Assembly: GCF_002099195.1 (NCBI RefSeq)
Contig: NZ_NBYX01000018.1
Span: 62,001 to 126,000, forward strand
DNA length: 64,000 bases
Direction: 5' to 3'
Source: Burkholderia puraquae
Lineage (GTDB): Bacteria; Pseudomonadota; Gammaproteobacteria; Burkholderiales; Burkholderiaceae
Each line of letters begins with the position of its first letter. Position 1 is the first letter of the stretch. Shown here in pieces: positions 59,299-64,000 of this stretch. A program made the translations under genes and the position numbers. Below the pieces are notes generated by a model that ran no database searches, had not been told where the DNA came from, and was given only the letters and a program-made list of their open reading frames with translations.

Positions 59299-60558
59299 AT
59301 GCAGGGGTGGAAGCGGTGCGCGCTCGCGTTGAGCGCGGGGTGGATACTGGTGTCGTCCGCGTTTGCCGGCGGCGAGCCGGTGCGGATCGCGCTGATCGAA
59401 GGGATGTCGGGCCCGTTCGCGAACGCCGGTGCGGCGGTCGAGCGCAACCTGCGCTTCGGCGTCGAACAGGTCAACGCGGCGGGCGGCGTGAAGCTGCGCG
59501 ACGGCGCGCATCCGCTCGAACTTGTCGTGCTCGACAGCAAGGGCAGCCCCGAGGAGGCACTCGTGCAACTGCGCGCGGCCGCGGACCGCCATATCGGATT
59601 CGTCGCGCAGGGCAACAGTTCAGCCGTCGCGGCCGCGCTCGTCGCGGCGCTCGACAAGCTGAACGCGCGCGATCCGGACAACCGGATGCTGTTCCTCAAC
59701 TATTCGGCCGACGATCCGGCGCTGACCGGCGCGCGCTGCAGTTTCTGGCATTTCCGCTTCGACGCGCACGCGGGCATGCGGATGGCCGCGCTCGCGGACG
59801 TGATGGCGCGCGACCGCGCGCTCCGCAAGGTCTACCTGCTGAACCAGGACTACAGTTTCGGCCACGACGTCAGCACGCTCGCACGGCAGGCGCTGGCTGC
59901 GCGGCGCCCGGACGTGACGATCGCCGGCGACGAATTCCACCCGATCGGCCGGATCAAGGATTTCTCGCCGTACATCGCGAAGATCCGCGCGAGCGGCGCC
60001 GACGCGGTCGTGACCGGCAACTGGGGCAACGACCTCACGCTGCTCGTGAAGGCGGCGCGCGAGCAGGGGCTGAATGCGAAGTTCTATACGTTCTATGGCA
60101 ACAGCCTCGGCGCGCCGGCGGCACTCGGCGACGCCGGTGTCGGACGGGTCGTGGCCGTGGCGGACTGGCACCCGAACGCGGGCGGCGCGAAATCCGATGC
60201 GTTCTACCGCGCGTTCCGGAACCGTTTTCCGGCCGCCCAGGAGGACTATCCGGTGCGGCGGATGAGCCTGATGATCGAGATGCTGGCCGCGGCGATGAAT
60301 CGCGCGGGTTCGGCCAACCCCGTTGCGGTCGCGCGGGCGCTCGAGGGTTTGTCATTCGACGACGGTTTCCATGCGTCGCGGATGCGGGGGCAGGATCACC
60401 AGCTGATCCAGCCCCTTTACGTAATGGAGATGGACAAGGCCGGCACGCCGGGCGTGCGCTTCGACAACGAGGGCTCCGGCTACGGCTTCCGGACGGTGCT
60501 CGCGGTGCCGGCGCAGCGTACGGAGGTGCCGTCCGCCTGCTCGATGACGCGCCCGTGA
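59299..60558 (+). CDS. Periplasmic binding protein of branched-chain amino acid type
   Basis: The 419-residue protein has a signal peptide (cleavage near SSAFAGG) and a type I periplasmic-binding fold (PVRIALIEGMSGPFANAGAA, GFVAQGNSSAVAAALVAALD, VYLLNQDYSFGHDV). It resembles the LivK-like binding proteins of ABC transporters. No permease or ATPase genes follow; the next gene is rpsO. It therefore either serves a transporter encoded elsewhere or acts as a sensor. The ligand is unknown. GAAGGGCAGG precedes the ATG. Confidence 0.82.
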   Translation: MQGWKRCALALSAGWILVSSAFAGGEPVRIALIEGMSGPFANAGAAVERNLRFGVEQVNAAGGVKLRDGAHPLELVVLDSKGSPEEALVQLRAAADRHIGFVAQGNSSAVAAALVAALDKLNARDPDNRMLFLNYSADDPALTGARCSFWHFRFDAHAGMRMAALADVMARDRALRKVYLLNQDYSFGHDVSTLARQALAARRPDVTIAGDEFHPIGRIKDFSPYIAKIRASGADAVVTGNWGNDLTLLVKAAREQGLNAKFYTFYGNSLGAPAALGDAGVGRVVAVADWHPNAGGAKSDAFYRAFRNRFPAAQEDYPVRRMSLMIEMLAAAMNRAGSANPVAVARALEGLSFDDGFHASRMRGQDHQLIQPLYVMEMDKAGTPGVRFDNEGSGYGFRTVLAVPAQRTEVPSACSMTRP

Positions 60559-60587
60559 CAGGAGGCGGTAAGAACGGTGCGGAGTTG

Positions 60588-60596
60588 TGCTACAAT
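60588..60596 (+). promoter_or_regulatory. Extended -10 promoter of rpsO
   Basis: TGCTACAAT combines a TG extension with TACAAT, 69 bases before the rpsO ATG. No clear -35 is seen at 17 bases. Confidence 0.55.
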
Positions 60597-60665
60597 GCGC
60601 GCCGGTTGTAAGTCACGGCACGGCCATTCTTCCGTGTCCGCCTGTTCAGTTAGAAAGGAAATCAC

Positions 60666-60935
60666 ATGTCTGTTGCAGATATCAAGAAGTCGGAAGTTGT
60701 TGCTCAGTTCGCCCGCGGTACCAACGACACGGGGTCGCCCGAAGTCCAGGTCGCACTGCTGACCGCACGTATCGTCGAACTGACGGGTCACTTCAAGACC
60801 CACGCGAAGGATCACCACAGCCGCCGCGGCCTGCTGCGCATGGTGAGCCGCCGCCGCAAGCTGCTCGACTACCTCAAGGGCAAGGATGCCGACCGTTACC
60901 GCGCACTGATCGAGAAGCTGGGTCTGCGTAAGTAA
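60666..60935 (+). CDS. rpsO: 30S ribosomal protein S15
   Basis: The 89-residue protein matches S15 along its length (SVADIKKSEVVAQFARGTND, VQVALLTARIVELTGHFKTH, HHSRRGLLRMVSRRRKLLDY). S15 binds 16S rRNA early in 30S assembly and in many bacteria represses its own translation. GAAAGGAA precedes the ATG. It precedes pnp, the usual order, with a terminator in between. Confidence 0.98.
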   Translation: MSVADIKKSEVVAQFARGTNDTGSPEVQVALLTARIVELTGHFKTHAKDHHSRRGLLRMVSRRRKLLDYLKGKDADRYRALIEKLGLRK

Positions 60936-60958
60936 TCGAGGCGATTGCCGCCAGCAAG

Positions 60959-60997
60959 ATGCCTGTGTCAGTCCGCTGATACAGGCATTTTGTTTTT
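60959..60997 (+). terminator. Rho-independent terminator of rpsO
   Basis: TGCCTGTGTCAG pairs with CTGATACAGGCA (one G-T pair, 4-base loop) and is followed by TTTTGTTTTT. It lies 24 bases past the stop and would allow separate control of pnp. Confidence 0.85.
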
Positions 60998-61084
60998 GCG
61001 CGATGCGTAGCGTCACACGCACCGCAGGCTGTCCGGCACATACGTGCAGGGCTGCCGCAACGACTGATACCGGGGCGGGGTTTG

Positions 61085-61129
61085 TGTCATTCCAGCGCGT
61101 CGCTGCACGAGCGCCGCGCTGGAATGGCA
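61085..61129 (+). other. Long hairpin in the pnp leader region
   Basis: CATTCCAGCGCG pairs with CGCGCTGGAATG, extended by three further pairs (one G-T), giving about 15 base pairs around a 15-base loop. It stands about 95 bases before the pnp ATG. E. coli pnp has a similar stem cleaved by RNase III for autoregulation; the same role is plausible here if the transcript includes it. Confidence 0.5.
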
Positions 61130-61225
61130 TAAAAAACACACCTTGCTCCGGGTGATTCGGTCGGGACGCCGCCGCGCGGGATGGCCGGCGCGGCGAATGA
61201 AATGCATGAATTCAAAGGAGCAACC

Positions 61226-63373
61226 ATGTCCATGTTCAACAAGGTCGTGAAGGAATTCCAGTGGGGCCAGCACAAGGTGCGCCTCGAAACCGGTGAAGTC
61301 GCTCGCCAGGCAAGCGGCGCCGTGATCGTCGACGTCGAAGACACCGTCGTGCTGGCAACCGTCGTCGGCGCGAAGTCGGCGAAGCCGGGCCAGGATTTCT
61401 TCCCGCTGACCGTCGACTACCTCGAGAAGACCTATTCGGCCGGCAAGATCCCGGGCGGCTTCTTCCGTCGCGAAGGCCGTCCGTCGGAGCACGAGACGCT
61501 GACGTCGCGCCTGATCGACCGTCCGCTGCGCCCGCTGTTCCCGGAAGGCTTCTACAACGAAGTCCAGGTCGTGATCCACGTGCTGTCCGTGAACCCGGAA
61601 ATCCCGGCGGACATCCCCGCGCTGATCGGCGCATCGGCTGCGCTCGCCGTGTCGGGCCTGCCGTTCAACGGCCCGGTCGGTGCCGCACGCGTGGCGTACA
61701 TCGATAACGCCTACGTGCTGAACCCGACGCGTGACCAGATCAAGGCATCGAGCCTCGACCTCGTCGTCGCGGGTACGGAGCGCGCCGTGCTGATGGTCGA
61801 GTCGGAAGCCGATCAGCTGTCGGAAGACGTGATGCTGGGCGCCGTGGTGTTCGGCCACGAGCAGATGCAGGTCGCGATCGACGCGATCCACGAACTGGTG
61901 CGCGAAGGCGGCAAGCCCGAGTGGGACTGGCAGCCGGCACCGAAGAACGAAGCGCTGATCGCGCGCGTGACCGAGCTGGCACAGAACGACCTGCTCGCGG
62001 CTTACCAGCTTCGCGACAAGCAAGCGCGTTCGGCGAAGCTGAAGGAAGTCTACGCAGCGACCTCGGCGAAGCTCGAGGAAGACGCGCTGGCGGCCGGTAC
62101 GGTCGCAGCCGACAAGGCAACGGTCGGCAACGTGCTGTTCGACATCGAAGCCAAGATCGTCCGTTCGCAGATCCTGAACGGCGAGCCGCGCATCGACGGC
62201 CGCGACACGCGCACCGTGCGCCCGATCGAGATCCGTACCGGCGTGCTGCCGCGTACCCACGGCTCGGCGCTGTTCACGCGCGGCGAAACGCAGGCGCTGG
62301 TCGTCGCGACGCTCGGCACGAAGGGTGACGAGCAGATCATCGACGCGCTCGAAGGCGAATATCGCGAGCGCTTCATGCTCCACTACAACATGCCCCCGTT
62401 CGCGACCGGCGAAACGGGCCGCGTCGGCTCGCCGAAGCGCCGCGAAATCGGCCACGGCCGCCTCGCGAAGCGTGCACTGGTCAAGTGCCTGCCGAGCGCC
62501 GACGAATTCGGCTACTCGATCCGCGTAGTGTCGGAAATCACCGAATCGAACGGTTCGTCGTCGATGGCATCGGTGTGCGGCGGCTGCCTCGCACTGATGG
62601 ACGCCGGCGTGCCGATGAAGGCGCACGTCGCGGGCATCGCGATGGGCCTGATCCTCGAAGGCAACAAGTTTGCGGTGCTGACCGACATCCTCGGCGACGA
62701 AGATCACCTCGGCGACATGGACTTCAAGGTGGCCGGCACGGAGCAAGGCGTGACGGCGCTGCAGATGGACATCAAGATCCAGGGCATCACGAAGGAAATC
62801 ATGCAGGTCGCGCTCGCGCAGGCGAAGGAAGGCCGCATGCACATCCTCGGCAAGATGACGTCGGCAGTCTCGGGTGCGAACACGCAACTGTCGGAGTTCG
62901 CGCCGCGCATGATCACGATCAAGATCAACCCGGAAAAGATCCGCGACGTGATCGGCAAGGGCGGTTCGGTGATCCGCGCGCTGACGGAAGAAACGGGCAC
63001 GACCATCGACATCTCCGATGACGGCGTCGTGACGATCGCGAGCACGAACAGCGACGGCATGGCCGAAGCGAAGAAGCGCATCGAGCAAATCACGGCCGAG
63101 ATCGAAGTCGGCCAGGTGTACGAAGGCACGGTGCTCAAGCTGCTCGATTTCGGCGCGATCGTGAACCTGCTGCCGGGCAAGGACGGCCTGCTGCACATCT
63201 CGGAAATCGTCAACGAGCGTGTGAAGGACATCAACGACTACCTGAAGGAAGGCCAGCAAGTGAAGGTCAAGGTCATCCAGACGGACGAAAAGGGTCGCGT
63301 GCGTCTGTCGGCGAAGGCGCTGCTGAATGAAGCAGCGGCGGCGTCGCAGTCGGACACGCCGCCGCAGCAGTAA
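61226..63373 (+). CDS. pnp: Polyribonucleotide nucleotidyltransferase
   Basis: PNPase degrades RNA from the 3' end with phosphate and is part of the RNA degradosome. The 715-residue protein has two RNase PH domains (FFRREGRPSEHETLTSRLID near 88-107; GSALFTRGETQALVVATLGT near 347-366), a KH domain with GxxG (VIGKGGSVIRALTEETG near 575) and an S1 domain (VGQVYEGTVLKLLDFGAIVN near 630). AAAGGAG precedes the ATG at 61226; an upstream in-frame start adds fifteen residues outside the family. Confidence 0.98.
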   Translation: MSMFNKVVKEFQWGQHKVRLETGEVARQASGAVIVDVEDTVVLATVVGAKSAKPGQDFFPLTVDYLEKTYSAGKIPGGFFRREGRPSEHETLTSRLIDRPLRPLFPEGFYNEVQVVIHVLSVNPEIPADIPALIGASAALAVSGLPFNGPVGAARVAYIDNAYVLNPTRDQIKASSLDLVVAGTERAVLMVESEADQLSEDVMLGAVVFGHEQMQVAIDAIHELVREGGKPEWDWQPAPKNEALIARVTELAQNDLLAAYQLRDKQARSAKLKEVYAATSAKLEEDALAAGTVAADKATVGNVLFDIEAKIVRSQILNGEPRIDGRDTRTVRPIEIRTGVLPRTHGSALFTRGETQALVVATLGTKGDEQIIDALEGEYRERFMLHYNMPPFATGETGRVGSPKRREIGHGRLAKRALVKCLPSADEFGYSIRVVSEITESNGSSSMASVCGGCLALMDAGVPMKAHVAGIAMGLILEGNKFAVLTDILGDEDHLGDMDFKVAGTEQGVTALQMDIKIQGITKEIMQVALAQAKEGRMHILGKMTSAVSGANTQLSEFAPRMITIKINPEKIRDVIGKGGSVIRALTEETGTTIDISDDGVVTIASTNSDGMAEAKKRIEQITAEIEVGQVYEGTVLKLLDFGAIVNLLPGKDGLLHISEIVNERVKDINDYLKEGQQVKVKVIQTDEKGRVRLSAKALLNEAAAASQSDTPPQQ

Positions 63374-63388
63374 GCGGGCGGGCGGACC

Positions 63389-63426
63389 AACGGCCGGCAG
63401 TGCGAAAGCGTGCCGGCCGTTTTTTC
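63389..63426 (+). terminator. Rho-independent terminator of pnp
   Basis: AACGGCCGGCA pairs with TGCCGGCCGTT (11 base pairs), followed by TTTTTC. It lies 15 bases past the pnp stop. Confidence 0.9.
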
Positions 63427-63523
63427 TGTAGCATCGTTGTGCGGCGCAGCAGCGCCGGCCAGGCGCCCGTGCCGTGCGCGGGCGCGCCATCCGTCCGATC
63501 CTGATCCCGGAGCGACCATCACC

Positions 63524-64000
63524 ATGAAAGCCATCGAAATCACCGAATTCGGCGCCCCCGACGTGCTGAAGCTTGCGGAGCGTCCGCGCCCCGAACCGAA
63601 GCGCGGCGAAGTGCTGATCAAGGTGGCGGCTTCCGGTGTGAACCGGCCCGACGTGTTCCAGCGCAAGGGCGCCTATGCGCCGCCGCCGGGTGCGTCGGAT
63701 CTGCCGGGCCTCGAGGTCGCGGGCGAGATCGTCGGCGGCGACCTGTCCGACGCCGCGCTGAATCCGTTCGGCCTGACGCTCGGCGATCGCGTGTGTGCGC
63801 TGCTCGCGGGCGGCGGCTATGCCGAGTATGCGGTCGCACCGCTGCTGCAATGCCTGCCGGTGCCCGACGGGCTGACCGATATCGAGGCCGCGTCGCTGCC
63901 CGAAACGTTTTTCACCGTGTGGAGCAACGTGTTCGACCGTGCGCAACTCGGCGCGGGCGAGGGCGGCGAGCAGGAGACGCTGCTCGTGCAGGGCGGCTCG
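63524..64000 (+). CDS. NAD(P)H-quinone oxidoreductase, 3' end cut by window
   Basis: The first 159 residues of a zinc-independent MDR protein are present: MKAIEITEFGAPDVLKLAER, RGEVLIKVAASGVNRPDVFQ and PGLEVAGEIVGGDLSD. Sequence stops at the NAD(P)H-binding glycine motif (LLVQGGS). It resembles the PIG3-type quinone oxidoreductases commonly found next to pnp in Burkholderia. GGAGCG precedes the ATG. It is a paralogue, not a copy, of the oxidoreductase at 23.1 kb. Confidence 0.88.
   Translation, partial: MKAIEITEFGAPDVLKLAERPRPEPKRGEVLIKVAASGVNRPDVFQRKGAYAPPPGASDLPGLEVAGEIVGGDLSDAALNPFGLTLGDRVCALLAGGGYAEYAVAPLLQCLPVPDGLTDIEAASLPETFFTVWSNVFDRAQLGAGEGGEQETLLVQGGS

Noticed and set aside
61013..63946. 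977-codon open frame antisense to pnp
   Set aside because: It mirrors pnp in another frame, has no ribosome-binding site or domain, and runs through two terminators.

Overview
The window is high-GC DNA that reads as a chromosome of a Burkholderia species, most likely from the Burkholderia cepacia complex group and chromosome 1. The evidence is the strong G/C bias at third codon positions, the housekeeping gene orders (hemF-nadD-rsfS-rlmH-maf-rng, ilvI-ilvH-ilvC-psd-pssA-leuA, rpsO-pnp) and protein sequences typical of that genus. Species was not tested by any search. No rRNA, tRNA, CRISPR array, complete insertion sequence or prophage was seen.

Layout. 1-6.2 kb: lipopolysaccharide core and export genes (heptosyltransferase fragment, O-antigen ligase, two family 2 glycosyltransferases, MsbA). 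6.2-11.8 kb: RcnB-like protein, FUSC-type membrane protein, an MFS transporter overlapping a PRC-barrel lipoprotein, a low-complexity lipoprotein and YggL. 11.9-12.9 kb: a small accessory pair (STM2901-like and DUF1493). 12.9-20.8 kb: ribosome, nucleotide and cofactor housekeeping genes on the minus strand. 20.9-24.0 kb: SDR protein, methylglyoxal synthase, a broken Rap1a/Tai-like gene and a quinone oxidoreductase. 24.2-32.7 kb: the complete kdp potassium system, preceded by an extra microprotein. 32.8-39 kb: DUF333 protein, a guanidine-II riboswitch with its SMR guanidinium exporter, DUF4126 protein, FtsX-like permease, truncated hemoglobin, alanyl-tRNA editing protein and DUF924 protein. 39-43.3 kb: ArnT-like glycosyltransferase, SDR, LOG protein and TetR regulator.

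43.5-46.1 kb holds the most interesting locus. It is an apparent PlcP metallophosphoesterase / Agt-like glycosyltransferase / diacylglycerol kinase operon with a Pho-box-like sequence in front. PlcP would release diacylglycerol from phospholipids, the glycosyltransferase could turn it into phosphorus-free glycolipid, and DgkA could return it to phosphatidic acid.

46.3-48.6 kb is an ECF sigma factor operon with a probable membrane anti-sigma partner (DUF3619), a DUF3106 protein and an RDD protein. 48.8-55.9 kb carries branched-chain amino acid synthesis (ilvIHC, leuA) wrapped around psd and pssA; leuA is preceded by a Leu-rich leader peptide that looks leaderless. 56-58.2 kb is a SulP transporter with a carbonic anhydrase. 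The window ends with a small lipoprotein, a periplasmic binding protein, rpsO, pnp and the start of a quinone oxidoreductase gene.
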